Positions 44,867-52,887 of a stretch of DNA of 64,000 nucleotides are shown here, piece after piece. The notes below the pieces were generated by a model. That model saw only the letters and a program-made list of their open reading frames with translations, was not told the DNA's origin and ran no database searches. Position 1 is the first letter of the stretch; every line of letters starts with the position of its first letter. Source of the stretch: Lactiplantibacillus garii (GTDB taxonomy: Bacteria; Bacillota; Bacilli; Lactobacillales; Lactobacillaceae); NCBI RefSeq assembly GCF_003885105.1, contig NZ_QWZQ01000002.1:1-64000 (forward strand). The letters run 5' to 3'. The translations under genes and the position numbers were made by a program.

Positions 44867-45564
44867 TTAGGACTCACCGCCATTCCGAAACCGCAACCGA
44901 GCAAAGTGGCAATCAGCAGCGCAACGTTGCCCGGGAAAAACCGCATTAAAATATACATTGCCACGGCCACGAACAGCACCACCCATAACTGCGTTAGCAA
45001 CGGTTTACTGCGGTCGGTGATCATTTGCAAGTAGAGTAACCCGATAAACATGCCGACCACCGCAAAGTCGAGGCCGAACTGATCGGGGTCGGTGATCAGG
45101 TTACCCAGTAGGCAGCCCACCACCGTGGCGGCGGCCCACACCAGGTAGGCGACCACGTTAGCCGCGTGCAGCCAGGTTGGTCGCAATTTTTGACCGGTCT
45201 GGTTCAGCTTATTCATGCTCAGCGCGAAGGTTTCGTCCGTTAGCAGTGAGCCGAGGGCGATATTTTGGCCTAAACTATCCTTTTTAAAGTACTGGGCGAT
45301 TGACAGGCTCATGAGAATCATCCGCGAATTAATGAGAAACGTTGAGAGTACGATGGCCGAAACCGGACTGCCTGCTAACACCATGCTGATGATGATAAAT
45401 TGCGCGGAACCGGCGTAAACAATCAGGGACATCAATAGGACGGCTAACACGGAAAGGTGGCTGGTGTTAGCCACGATGACCATTGCCAGGCCCACGCCAA
45501 CGTAGCCAAAAACGGTTGGTACGACGTCTTTGAGGCCACTTTTAAAAGTTAAACTGGAATCCAT
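44863..45564 (-). CDS. azlC: AzlC-family branched-chain amino acid permease
   Basis: 233 residues with about six membrane helices. VVPTVFGYVGVGLAMVIVA at the N-terminus, YAGSAQFIIISMV with the conserved GSAQF, and INSRMILMSLSIAQYF are typical of AzlC. It is the large subunit of the AzlCD exporter. GGGGGGCGGA precedes ATG 45564. No leucine-responsive regulator is adjacent. Confidence 0.9.
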   Translation of the reverse strand: MDSSLTFKSGLKDVVPTVFGYVGVGLAMVIVANTSHLSVLAVLLMSLIVYAGSAQFIIISMVLAGSPVSAIVLSTFLINSRMILMSLSIAQYFKKDSLGQNIALGSLLTDETFALSMNKLNQTGQKLRPTWLHAANVVAYLVWAAATVVGCLLGNLITDPDQFGLDFAVVGMFIGLLYLQMITDRSKPLLTQLWVVLFVAVAMYILMRFFPGNVALLIATLLGCGFGMAVSPK

Positions 45565-45731
45565 AGGTCCGCCCCCCGACGAAAAAAATTTGATAAATTA
45601 TAGTGTACGCCTTTTGGTGAAAATAATGAAGAAGATTTTCATCGAAATTTAATCTCAGCGTCACGAAATTGTCGCTTGCATTTCAAACGGTGGGGGCGTA
45701 ACATAAGCTCATTGATTTTTTGAAAGGACAA

Positions 45732-45962
45732 ATGGTGAGCAAAATGACTCTGGAACAATTAGCAGCCCAAAGCGGGGTCGCTGCTGATAAAATCGTTACT
45801 TATACGCAGGCGGGTTTACTGCCTTGTAAAGACGCGCACGCTAACTTTAGCGCTGACGATCAATATTGGCTGGATATGGTCAATTGCTTCTTAGAAAATG
45901 GCTCCTCCGTTGAGGACTTAAAAGATTTGATGCCGCTGTGTGAACAGTGCGCGACAAACTAA
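45732..45962 (+). CDS. Small MerR-type helix-turn-helix protein
   Basis: About 76 residues. MTLEQLAAQSGVAADKIVTYTQAGLLP is the DNA-binding start of a MerR protein; QYWLDMVNCFLENGSSVEDLKDLM resembles the second half. There is no dimerising coiled coil or effector domain, and it ends in LCEQCATN with a CxxC. AAAGGA is three bases before ATG 45732 and six before GTG 45735; either may be the start. It could be a redox- or metal-sensing mini-regulator. It is divergent from azlC. Confidence 0.6.
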   Translation: MVSKMTLEQLAAQSGVAADKIVTYTQAGLLPCKDAHANFSADDQYWLDMVNCFLENGSSVEDLKDLMPLCEQCATN

Positions 45963-45977
45963 TTTAAATAACCAAAT

Positions 45978-46022
45978 GTCAAGGGGACCGGTTGAAACGC
46001 AATTTCAGCCGGTCCCCTTGAC
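45978..46022 (+). terminator. Long hairpin after the mini-MerR gene
   Basis: GTCAAGGGGACCGG..TTGAAA / TTTCA..CCGGTCCCCTTGAC, a very stable stem without a T run directly behind it. Confidence 0.5.
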
Positions 46023-46025
46023 GGT

Positions 46026-46068
46026 AAAAATGCGTTCACCAGAGTAGCCCTGGTGAACGCATTTTTTA
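46026..46068. terminator. Bidirectional terminator
   Basis: AAAAATGCGTTCACCA / TGGTGAACGCATTTTTT, serving the DUF4811 gene on the minus strand. Confidence 0.88.
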
Positions 46069-46076
46069 AAACTTAA

Positions 46077-46799
46077 CTATTTACTTTTTTTAACGGTAGC
46101 CAACATGCTTTGAATGGCGTTAGCCTGGTACTGCGCGGCTGCGGCCTTACTAATCTTAGCAATTTGGGCTTGGCTCATCGTCGGGTTCTTGACCATGGCG
46201 GCCTTGACCTGATTTTGAACGTAGACCTTGGCCCGGGCCTTGAGTGTCGCCTGTTGGGCCTTCATCAGCTTACTAAACTGTTTAGCCTGGCTGGTGCTCA
46301 GGACGACCCAGTCCTTGTTAACGTAGAAGTAGTGGGTCGTTTTGACGAGCTCCTGGTCGTTATCGGCAATGCCAAACCAGAACTTGGCGGCGTTGCTCTT
46401 ATAAGTCCAACGGGTCGTTTTGGTGACGATCCGTGGGGACCCACTAGTCGTTTTAACGTGGTTAGCGACCTTGGTATCGGCCTTGGTGTGGCTAACCTTT
46501 TTTTGACTAGCCGTGTTTTTATAAACGTAAACGCGGTGCTTGTCGGCCGTTCCCACGCTTTGGTATAACAACAGGTTCATTTGTTTGTTACCACTAGCGG
46601 AGGCCAGCGTAGTCGTTTTGGTCGTGGTCGTTTTGACCATGCCGTAATGTTGGCTGTCATTTTTAGAAATGAACACCAGTGACGCGACCAGTAAAAGACC
46701 AAAGATCGCGGTCAGAGTCAACCGTAACGCGTTGCGGTGAACGTAAACGAAGGAAAGGAACAACGCAACCGCACTAAATACTAACAGAACTAAAATCAT
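46077..46799 (-). CDS. DUF4811-family membrane protein
   Basis: 240 residues. Two N-terminal helices (residues 1-20 and 27-45) are followed by an extracytoplasmic domain rich in Thr, Lys and Ser. The protein matches a lactobacillus family that is regularly encoded next to DHA2-type MFS exporters. Here it overlaps the MFS stop codon (TAATG), so the two are translated in series. It may assist the exporter; its function is unknown. Confidence 0.8.
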   Translation of the reverse strand: MILVLLVFSAVALFLSFVYVHRNALRLTLTAIFGLLLVASLVFISKNDSQHYGMVKTTTTKTTTLASASGNKQMNLLLYQSVGTADKHRVYVYKNTASQKKVSHTKADTKVANHVKTTSGSPRIVTKTTRWTYKSNAAKFWFGIADNDQELVKTTHYFYVNKDWVVLSTSQAKQFSKLMKAQQATLKARAKVYVQNQVKAAMVKNPTMSQAQIAKISKAAAAQYQANAIQSMLATVKKSK

Positions 46800-48271
46800 T
46801 AGTCGTGCACCTCCTCAGTAACGGGTTTAATTGAGTGCTGCTTGTCCTTCATGAAGAAGGCGACGACTAACCCAATCACACAGAACGCCACGGCTACCCA
46901 GAAAGCGGCGTGATAACCGTTCAGGGTCGCGTTTAGGTAACTGTCCTTGTAGCCCAAGGGGTTGCTTTTAATCAGGCTGTGCGCCGGTTTGGCACTGTCC
47001 GTCACGTTCGATAACACGGAAGTCAAAATGGCAGTCCCAATCGAACTGGCAATTTGCCGGGTGGTGTTGTTGACGGCGGTCCCGTGACCCATTAAGGCGA
47101 CGGGTAAAGCGTTCATCCCAGCGGTCGTTGCGGGCATCATGACCATCGCAATCCCAAACATCCGTAAAGCGTATAGGAAGACGATGTAGATTGTGGCCGT
47201 ATCCCGGGTAATGAAGACGAACGGTAACGTTCCGGCGGTTAGCAGGAACATCCCCAGAATGGATAACCGGCGAGCACCGAAGCGGTCAAAGGCGCGGCCG
47301 GTGATGGGACTCATGATCCCCATCATAAGGGCCCCGGCTAAAAGCGAGAGGCCGGATTCAAAGGCGGAAAAGCCGTGAATAATTTGCAGGTAGAGTGGAA
47401 TCACCATTTCTGCCCCGACCATCGCCATGTTGGCAACGGAGCTTAAGACGGCGGCAATCGTAAACTCAGTGTGTTTAAAGACGCGTAGTTGCAAGAACGG
47501 ATTTTCCATGGTCAACTGGCGCCAAATGAACAGGGCGATAAAGATGACCCCGACAATTAACGTGGATAAAACGACCGTGGAAGTCCAACCGTTATCCCCA
47601 ACGGAAGAGAAGCCGTACAGCAGGCTCCCAAACCCGATGGTTGAAAGGACGAGGGACCAAAAATCTAATTTTGGTTTAGACGTTTCCAACACGTCGGCCA
47701 TGAAGAAGAACCCTAAAATTAACACGACGGCAACGATGGGCACGATCAAACCGAAGAGGTCCCGCCACGATAAGTTGTCAATGACCCAGCCGGAGAGGGT
47801 TGGCCCAATCGCTGGGGCTAAGCCGACAACAATCCCGGCCATCCCCATGGCAGCCCCCCGTTTGTCAGCGGGGAAGATGGTTAACATGATGGTTTGCAGT
47901 AACGGCATGGTCACGCCGACCCCGACCGCTTGAATCAGGCGGCCAGATAATAGGGTTGGAAAGTTTGGCGCGACCCAGGCGGTGATGGTCCCGATTTCGA
48001 AAATCGTCATCGCGGATAGGTAAAGCCACTTCGTTGAAAAACGGGAACTCAGCCAGGCGCTAACGGGAATCATGATCCCGTTGACGAGCATGAAGCCGGT
48101 CGTCAACCATTGGACCGTCGACGTGGTGATGTCGAAATCCTTCATTAAAGTCGGAAAGGCCGTCGTTAAGATCGTTTGGTTAAGGACGGTACAAAAGGTA
48201 CCGATAAGTAAGATTGCAATCAGCAGGCCACGTTTATACGGCTTGCCGTGCGTATCAACAGTTGTTGACAA
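46799..48271 (-). CDS. DHA2-family (EmrB/QacA-like) multidrug MFS exporter
   Basis: 490 residues with 14 membrane helices. Motif C of drug antiporters is seen in GIVVGLAPAIGPTLSGW, and LNQTILTTAFPTLMKDF is typical for the first helices of DHA2 proteins. It exports drugs or toxic compounds driven by the proton gradient. The start is TTG 48271 with AAGGG seven bases upstream. It is divergent from a MerR-type regulator, with back-to-back promoters whose -35 boxes form an inverted repeat. The regulator probably controls it. Confidence 0.88.
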   Translation of the reverse strand: MSTTVDTHGKPYKRGLLIAILLIGTFCTVLNQTILTTAFPTLMKDFDITTSTVQWLTTGFMLVNGIMIPVSAWLSSRFSTKWLYLSAMTIFEIGTITAWVAPNFPTLLSGRLIQAVGVGVTMPLLQTIMLTIFPADKRGAAMGMAGIVVGLAPAIGPTLSGWVIDNLSWRDLFGLIVPIVAVVLILGFFFMADVLETSKPKLDFWSLVLSTIGFGSLLYGFSSVGDNGWTSTVVLSTLIVGVIFIALFIWRQLTMENPFLQLRVFKHTEFTIAAVLSSVANMAMVGAEMVIPLYLQIIHGFSAFESGLSLLAGALMMGIMSPITGRAFDRFGARRLSILGMFLLTAGTLPFVFITRDTATIYIVFLYALRMFGIAMVMMPATTAGMNALPVALMGHGTAVNNTTRQIASSIGTAILTSVLSNVTDSAKPAHSLIKSNPLGYKDSYLNATLNGYHAAFWVAVAFCVIGLVVAFFMKDKQHSIKPVTEEVHD

Positions 48272-48306
48272 GTGGATCCCTTCTCTCTAAAAAATGTACG
48301 TTGTCT

Positions 48307-48335
48307 AATATAATCGGATTGGGTACTTTTGTCAA
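48307..48335 (-). promoter_or_regulatory. Promoter of the MFS-DUF4811 operon
   Basis: Minus strand TTGACA (48335-48330), 17-base spacer, TATATT (48312-48307). Confidence 0.7.
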
Positions 48336-48346
48336 CAAACTTGACA
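48330..48346. promoter_or_regulatory. Inverted repeat of two -35 boxes, probable MerR operator
   Basis: TGTCAA-CAAAC-TTGACA. Each arm is the -35 box of one of two divergent promoters, so one bound dimer could block both. Confidence 0.6.
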
Positions 48347-48368
48347 TTAATATCAAAAAATATATACT
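48341..48368 (+). promoter_or_regulatory. Promoter of the MerR-type gene
   Basis: TTGACA (48341-48346), 16-base spacer, TATACT (48363-48368). Confidence 0.7.
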
Positions 48369-48401
48369 GAATATTGAAATTATTAGAAAAGAGGTAAAAA
48401 A

Positions 48402-48854
48402 GTGGACAATCAAGACGCAGCCTTTTTCAAAAAGTTCAAGGCGCAGATTCACAAGCACCAGTTTACGATCGGCATCAGTGACCTTGCTAAGATGACCGGG
48501 GTCTCACAGACGCAACTGCGCTACTGGGAGCAAAAAAACTACATTCATAGTATTAAAATGACTGAAAAAAATACGGTGCACCGTTACACGTACGGGACGC
48601 TGATGCGGGTCCATTTTATCAAAACGATGCTGGACGAAGGTTTCACGCTGGCGGCGGCAACGCAGCGGGCGGAGGAGCACGGCTTGCAGATGGAAATGAT
48701 GCGGGTGTTCGTGATGAGCGCGTTTCAGGGAATCGAAGAGCGGGATGGTCACCACATGATCAACTTAGGGTATTTTGACGAGGACCACCGCCAAGAATTA
48801 TATTGCTATATTAAGGACAATCAGCCGCACTACCGGGTTTATCCGGTGAAATAA
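48402..48854 (+). CDS. MerR-family transcriptional regulator
   Basis: 150 residues. TIGISDLAKMTGVSQTQLRY and the WEQK after it form the MerR winged helix; FIKTMLDEGFTLAAATQRAEE leads into the dimer helix. The C-terminal part (GIEERDGHHMINLGYFDE) is short and has no metal-binding Cys. Related lactobacillus proteins accompany MFS drug exporters. GTG 48402 follows AGAGGT. It is divergent from the exporter and probably represses both genes from the shared operator. Confidence 0.85.
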   Translation: MDNQDAAFFKKFKAQIHKHQFTIGISDLAKMTGVSQTQLRYWEQKNYIHSIKMTEKNTVHRYTYGTLMRVHFIKTMLDEGFTLAAATQRAEEHGLQMEMMRVFVMSAFQGIEERDGHHMINLGYFDEDHRQELYCYIKDNQPHYRVYPVK

Positions 48855-48898
48855 GTTGGGGTGACCTGACTTCTAACTTGTGAAAACGGTTAATTAAT

Positions 48899-49105
48899 GG
48901 TAGATTTAAGACGGTAAGTGTCGGTCAGTCATTCGGGCATTCAAGTTTCCCGCTCGTCAATCGATCTTATGGCTGGATTGACCGTTGTCATGTTGGTCGT
49001 GTTTTGAAGTTTAACTTTGCAAAAGGATTTACAACGGAGCGCGAAGCAGCGCTGAGAGAAGCCCGGTATAACCGGGTAGAAATCGTGCATAAAAACAACG
49101 TGTAA
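48899..49105 (+). pseudogene. Possible gene remnant
   Basis: An open frame of 68 codons without a start ends at TAA 49103-49105. It reads like the end of a real protein: YGWIDRCHVGRVLKFNFAK and then GFTTEREAALREARYNRV. The GFTTEREAA stretch recalls AP2-type DNA-binding domains of homing endonucleases, but this is weak. No ribosome site was found, so it may be a decayed mobile gene or chance. Confidence 0.25.
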
Positions 49106-49154
49106 TTGAAACTAGTAGTAGTATTCAATCGCCCGGTGATGATACTTACCAGTG

Positions 49155-49191
49155 GGGCCCAAGTGATGCGGGAAAGCTTGGGTCCTTTGTT
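49155..49191 (+). terminator. Terminator-like hairpin
   Basis: GGGCCCAAG / CTTGGGTCC with TTTGTT behind it, ending the region of the possible gene remnant. Confidence 0.5.
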
Positions 49192-49196
49192 ATAGA

Positions 49197-49318
49197 GTGT
49201 AAAGCGAGACGGGTTGCCACTGAGCATAGCCTAGTCACGGCGTTGATTGACGAATTGTGTCAATTGACGTCGTGACGTAGCTAAGCGGAAGGGGCAGTCT
49301 CGATTTACACGTTTCGGC
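49197..49318 (-). ncRNA. Structured repeat element, copy A
   Basis: Read on the minus strand: GCCGAAACGTG (49318-49308), then a hairpin closed by GTGTAAA/TTTACAC and CGAGAC/GTCTCG. TCCGCTT (49289-49283) faces ATGCTCA (49227-49221) in an internal loop, followed by an upper stem of CTACGTCACG / CGTGACTAG type. The distance from the start of GCCGAAACG to the start of TCCGCTT is 29. Function unknown. It is part of the 646-base gap between the MerR gene and the gene at 49501. Confidence 0.6.
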
Positions 49319-49321
49319 TAC

Positions 49322-49409
49322 AAAGGTCAGGTAGTGTGATTGGTGGTTTTTCCAATCGGTCGCTAGACGTAGCAAGCGGAGAAAGCTGTCCTGATTTGCA
49401 CGTTTCGGC
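49322..49409 (-). ncRNA. Structured repeat element, copy B
   Basis: Minus strand GCCGAAACGTG (49409-49399), then 29 bases from its start TCCGCTT (49380-49374). A basal stem GCAAA..TCAGG / CCTGA..TTTGT and an apical CGATTGG / CCAAT hairpin follow. The ATGCTCA motif is not recognisable, so this copy is shorter or decayed. It lies directly before copy A in the same orientation. Confidence 0.55.
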
Positions 49410-49448
49410 CATCTAAAGTAGGTTGACTACGTTTGTGTTTGAAAGCAC

Positions 49449-49476
49449 AAAAAAAGCTTCGGCGCAGGCCGAGGCT
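49449..49476 (-). terminator. Terminator of the gene at 49501
   Basis: Minus strand AGCCTCGGC-CTGC-GCCGAAGCT and a T run. Confidence 0.88.
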
Positions 49477-49500
49477 CAATGATCAATAAATGGTGGTCAA

Positions 49501-49845
49501 TTATGAGTTAGCGATTTGTAAGAAATGGGTGGCGTACCATTCATTCCAGGCAACGGCGGGATTGCCGCTTTCGAAATACTTTTGATCAAGGTTGCTGATC
49601 AGGCCGATGTAATCGGCAAACGAGAAGCTAACGCTGTCGGCTAACCGCTGTTGCTTGGTCAGGTAGCGGCCATAGGTCAGGTGTTCGTTAATGTCGGTCA
49701 TGTAGTTGGCCACGTCATAGTTTGACATGAGTTCGAGGTTGTTAACGTCAAAAAGCGGAATGTAGAATTTAGCAAAATCTTCGACGGCTTTTTGTTGTAA
49801 CGACTCGTTAAGTTGGGTAATTGATAATTGAGCATCATTGTTCAC
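49501..49845 (-). CDS. Hypothetical protein
   Basis: 114 residues from GTG 49845, nine bases after AAGGAGG. It is acidic and mostly helical, with many aromatic residues (FAKFYIPLFDVNNLELMSNY, WNEWYATHFLQIANS). No membrane helix, Cys or known motif is seen. It has a good ribosome site and its own terminator, so it is a real gene. The neighbours give no hint of a function. Confidence 0.7.
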   Translation of the reverse strand: MNNDAQLSITQLNESLQQKAVEDFAKFYIPLFDVNNLELMSNYDVANYMTDINEHLTYGRYLTKQQRLADSVSFSFADYIGLISNLDQKYFESGNPAVAWNEWYATHFLQIANS

Positions 49846-50080
49846 GATGCGGTTCCTCCTTAGTATTGAAGCACGGTCCCAAATAAATTGCGGTAAGTGT
49901 AACCAAAATTGCTTGGTTTGCGCTACAATTTAATTATGGCACGATTAGGCGGGTTTTTCAAAAGTTTGTCGGGATTTAGTGGCCTACTAGTGGCGGGCCC
50001 GCACCAATTGTAGTAAGATAGTGGAATTAACGTTAAAGACGGATTAAAACGTCAATATTTAGTTGAGGTGAAGTATATTC

Positions 50081-50728
50081 ATGACCCCCATGAAGGAAGA
50101 TTACTTAAAAATTATTTTCGAACTTGGTGGTACGAAGAAAAAGGTGTCCAACAAGCAAATTGCACTGAGCTTAGACATCGCGGCCGGTTCCGTGACGGAA
50201 ATGGTCGGTAAATTAGTGCAGGAAGGCTTGGCTAAGCACACCCCGTATGCCGGGATCTCGCTGACTAAAAAGGGGATTCGGTACGCGGAAACCCTAGTTC
50301 GCAAGCACCGCATTTGGGAAGACTTCTTAGTTGATAAGTTGAATTACGACTTGCCCGACGTTCATTCGGAGGCCGAAGTTTTGGAACACGTGACCAGTGA
50401 ACGGTTAGTTGATTCACTGGAAGCGTTCCTCGGCAACCCGACGCATTGTCCGCACGGTGGTGCCATTCCGGATAAGGATGGTCATTACCAGGAAGATAGT
50501 CATACGAGTCTCGCCGACACGGAAGACGGTAGCGACGTGTCCATCGAACGGTTTATTGATAACCACGACCTATTGATGTACTTGCACGACATCGCGTTGC
50601 AGATTGGTCAGCAGGTAACGGTGATCAAGCACGACCCGTTTGAAGGTCCGGTCACGATCGAGGTTAAGGCGACTGGCCAACGGATTCCAGTTAGTTACAA
50701 GGCCGCACACAACGTTTTTGTTAAATAG
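50081..50728 (+). CDS. DtxR/MntR-family metal-dependent repressor
   Basis: 215 residues. N-terminal winged helix (VSNKQIALSLDIAAGSVTEM, then VGKLVQEGLAKHTPYAGISL), dimer and metal domain (RKHRIWEDFLVDKLNYD, then HSEAEVLEHV), and a C-terminal SH3-like FeoA-type domain (residues about 145-215). It represses metal-uptake genes, most often manganese, when the metal is bound. A segment CPHGG, as in DtxR/IdeR, contributes metal or structural ligands. ATG 50081 follows GAGGTG. It is monocistronic, and no transporter is adjacent. Confidence 0.9.
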   Translation: MTPMKEDYLKIIFELGGTKKKVSNKQIALSLDIAAGSVTEMVGKLVQEGLAKHTPYAGISLTKKGIRYAETLVRKHRIWEDFLVDKLNYDLPDVHSEAEVLEHVTSERLVDSLEAFLGNPTHCPHGGAIPDKDGHYQEDSHTSLADTEDGSDVSIERFIDNHDLLMYLHDIALQIGQQVTVIKHDPFEGPVTIEVKATGQRIPVSYKAAHNVFVK

Positions 50729-50741
50729 CATGTAATCTTCG

Positions 50742-50778
50742 CGTCGTCCTGAACAAAATTTTCAGGACGACGTTTGTT
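50742..50778 (+). terminator. Terminator of the DtxR-type gene
   Basis: CGTCGTCCTGA / TCAGGACGACG, followed by TTTGTT. Confidence 0.75.
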
Positions 50779-50851
50779 ATTCTGTTTTATTTATCACGGC
50801 ATAAAGAATCTCAGGAAATTCCGGGATTGGCTACCCTTTTTTAGTGCAATA

Positions 50852-50860
50852 TGCTACAAT
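50852..50860 (+). promoter_or_regulatory. Extended -10 promoter and long leader of the cold-shock gene
   Basis: TGCTACAAT. Transcription from about 50867 gives a leader of about 115 bases before the start codon, typical for csp genes, whose leaders sense temperature. AGGAGG lies before the ATG. Confidence 0.5.
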
Positions 50861-50982
50861 TATGCATGTAGCTTGGTTAGGTAATTTTGGTCAGATCGTT
50901 TCAATAAACTATCCCCATTTGCACCGAATCATGATTTACATTAATTTATACGTGCAAAACGCACTAGGAGGATTTTTTTATT

Positions 50983-51183
50983 ATGGAACATGGAACAGTT
51001 AAATGGTTTAACGCCGACAAAGGTTTTGGTTTTATTACTCGCGAAAACGGTAGCGATGTATTCGTACATTTCTCAGCTATCCAAGAAGACGGCTTCAAGT
51101 CACTTGACGAAGGCCAAGCAGTTACTTTCGACGTTGAAGAAAGCGATCGTGGCCCACAAGCAGTTAACGTTACTAAAGACTAA
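50983..51183 (+). CDS. csp: Cold-shock protein (CspA family)
   Basis: 66 residues, the full family length. RNP1 KGFGFITR and RNP2 VFVHFS are both present after the start [15 protein letters not shown]. It is an RNA chaperone that binds single-stranded nucleic acid and keeps transcripts open in the cold and in growth transitions. A strong AGGAGG ribosome site and a long leader precede it, and a perfect terminator follows. Which csp paralog of the genome it is cannot be told. Confidence 0.95.
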   Translation: MEHGTVKWFNADKGFGFITRENGSDVFVHFSAIQEDGFKSLDEGQAVTFDVEESDRGPQAVNVTKD

Positions 51184-51201
51184 TTAACAGCTTAAACGGC
51201 T

Positions 51202-51241
51202 AAAAACGGTGGTTGGATGTAAATCCAATCACCGTTTTTTT
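51202..51241 (+). terminator. Terminator of csp
   Basis: AAAACGGTGGTTGGAT-GTAA-ATCCAATCACCGTTTT and more T. Confidence 0.92.
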
Positions 51242-51322
51242 GTGCGCATAAACGCGACTGGAAAGGATTGGTCTAGAAAATAACTGGGTTAATTTAAATT
51301 TACATAATTGTTAATTAATTTC

Positions 51323-51352
51323 TTTACTTTACTGTTCGAATGGCCCTATACT
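51323..51352 (+). promoter_or_regulatory. Probable promoter of the XrtG operon
   Basis: TTTACT (51323-51328), 18-base spacer, TATACT (51347-51352). The 302-base gap between csp and the operon is otherwise AT-rich and empty. Confidence 0.5.
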
Positions 51353-51485
51353 TAGGTTGAAATAATCGTTACCTACATTAATATTTACTACCATTAAGAA
51401 TTTAATGGCTACGGAAAATTTGTCAAGATTTGATAATTGGTTACAAGTGAAAGCTGAGTTAGTTGTTTGATGTGAGAGGGAATTT

Positions 51486-52883
51486 ATGATGAAAAAAAAG
51501 ATGGCTTTGTTATTAGGAAGTGTGGGATTACTGTTTGGGTTGACGGCTACGGGGGTGTGCGTGAATGCCCAGGCCGCGACGGTCAACTGGGACAACGTCA
51601 CTAAAACTAAGCTGGGCTGGTACTACACGACCAACGTGGCGGTGACCCAGAATAGTCACCAAGTTAGTTTTTACGTGGATACGGGGACTAACCCAGCGTG
51701 GTATAACATTCCAACGCATAATTACGATTTGACCGTTGGGAACCACCATTATTCGGTTCATTATGAGCAATCCGGGTCCACGGTCACTTTCTCTGCCATG
51801 AATACGGATACCTGGAAAGATTTAGGTACGGTGGGCAGCGGGACGCTGACCACTAAAAATGGTTTGGGTGTGTTGATTGGAAGCATTTCGTATCAGGCGC
51901 TGGGACTAGCCGCTGAGCAAACGGTTCCGGTCAGTCTGGGAAACTCTGAGCTGGGAAGTGAAGCGGTTCAGGGCGTCTTTGATGATCAAACGACCGGTAC
52001 GACGACTGGCTCCAGCACGGAAACGGATTCGACTGCGACCAGTAGCAGCTCTAGCACGGAGACGAGTTCGGCGGCAACTAGTAGTAGTTCTTCGACGGCA
52101 ACCAGTTCGGCCACAAGCAGCAGCAGTTCTTCGACGGCAACCAGTAGCAGCAGTTCGGCCACGAAAAGCAGTTCGACTACCAGTGACCCGGCAAAGCAGG
52201 CGGTCGACGGTGCCGCTAGCGACGTTGCCAGCAGCAGTTCGTCGCAAGCTAACAATAACAACGTTAATGGAAGTTTAGGCATTACCATTGACGGTGATAT
52301 GAGTGATTGGGCGGACAAGGATAAACAGGCCATGACGTCTAAGGGCGATAACGATAACGTTAAAAACGTGGCGTTGTTGACCGATGACCAGGCCATTTAC
52401 GCCTACGTGGGTATGCACCCGAAACTCGCCGGGGGCTATACCAATTTCATGCCGTCCGGTTATACGATCGACATTGGCGGTAAAACCTACTACATTACGT
52501 TTAACAACGGTACCACCGTCAACTTAGCGGTGGGTCAAAAACAAGCGGTCACCATGAACATTTATGGTGACAATCAAAGCACGAATCTGACCGGGATGGC
52601 CTACGTGACCCGCTCAAAGATCACCCAGAAGAACGGTAACGACAGTGATTACGATGGCACGGCCTACAGTGTTGAATTTAAGGTCCCGTTTGATAAACTC
52701 ACCGGCGTTTCAAAAACGAGTGGTCAAACGATCACCCTCGCTAACCAGAACTTGTGGACCGGGAGCGTTCAGTCTTCCGGTGGAAGTACGGGTCCGGTCG
52801 TTTTAGCCAGTGTCGGTTTTGTGATTGCCATCGGGTCGGTCATCGGGGTCGTTGGTTTAAAACCGAAGAAGTGGAGTCACTAA
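51486..52883 (+). CDS. Predicted Firmicu-CTERM surface protein, substrate of XrtG
   Basis: 465 residues. Signal peptide to about residue 30 (ending QAATVNW). A first domain of about 140 residues, then a Ser/Thr-rich linker (residues about 175-235) of SSSSTETSS type. A second beta-rich domain starts ITIDGDMSDWADKDK, like carbohydrate-binding modules of family 9 type. The C-terminus GSTGPVVLASVGFVIAIGSV, then a short stretch to KPKKWSH, is a glycine-flanked membrane helix with basic end, the tripartite form of exosortase signals (Firmicu-CTERM). No LPxTG is present. It starts the operon, four bases before the exosortase gene, so it is the obvious substrate. The linker could carry glycans. Confidence 0.8.
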   Translation: MMKKKMALLLGSVGLLFGLTATGVCVNAQAATVNWDNVTKTKLGWYYTTNVAVTQNSHQVSFYVDTGTNPAWYNIPTHNYDLTVGNHHYSVHYEQSGSTVTFSAMNTDTWKDLGTVGSGTLTTKNGLGVLIGSISYQALGLAAEQTVPVSLGNSELGSEAVQGVFDDQTTGTTTGSSTETDSTATSSSSSTETSSAATSSSSSTATSSATSSSSSSTATSSSSSATKSSSTTSDPAKQAVDGAASDVASSSSSQANNNNVNGSLGITIDGDMSDWADKDKQAMTSKGDNDNVKNVALLTDDQAIYAYVGMHPKLAGGYTNFMPSGYTIDIGGKTYYITFNNGTTVNLAVGQKQAVTMNIYGDNQSTNLTGMAYVTRSKITQKNGNDSDYDGTAYSVEFKVPFDKLTGVSKTSGQTITLANQNLWTGSVQSSGGSTGPVVLASVGFVIAIGSVIGVVGLKPKKWSH

Positions 52884-52887
52884 TTTT

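Noticed and set aside
49045-49085. CTGAGAGA as part of a TPP riboswitch
   Set aside because: The other conserved TPP segments are missing and no thiamine gene follows; the bases lie in the possible gene remnant.
49936-50013. 25-codon ORF after TACAAT, possibly leaderless
   Set aside because: It has no ribosome site and no features; it probably arises by chance in front of the DtxR-type gene.
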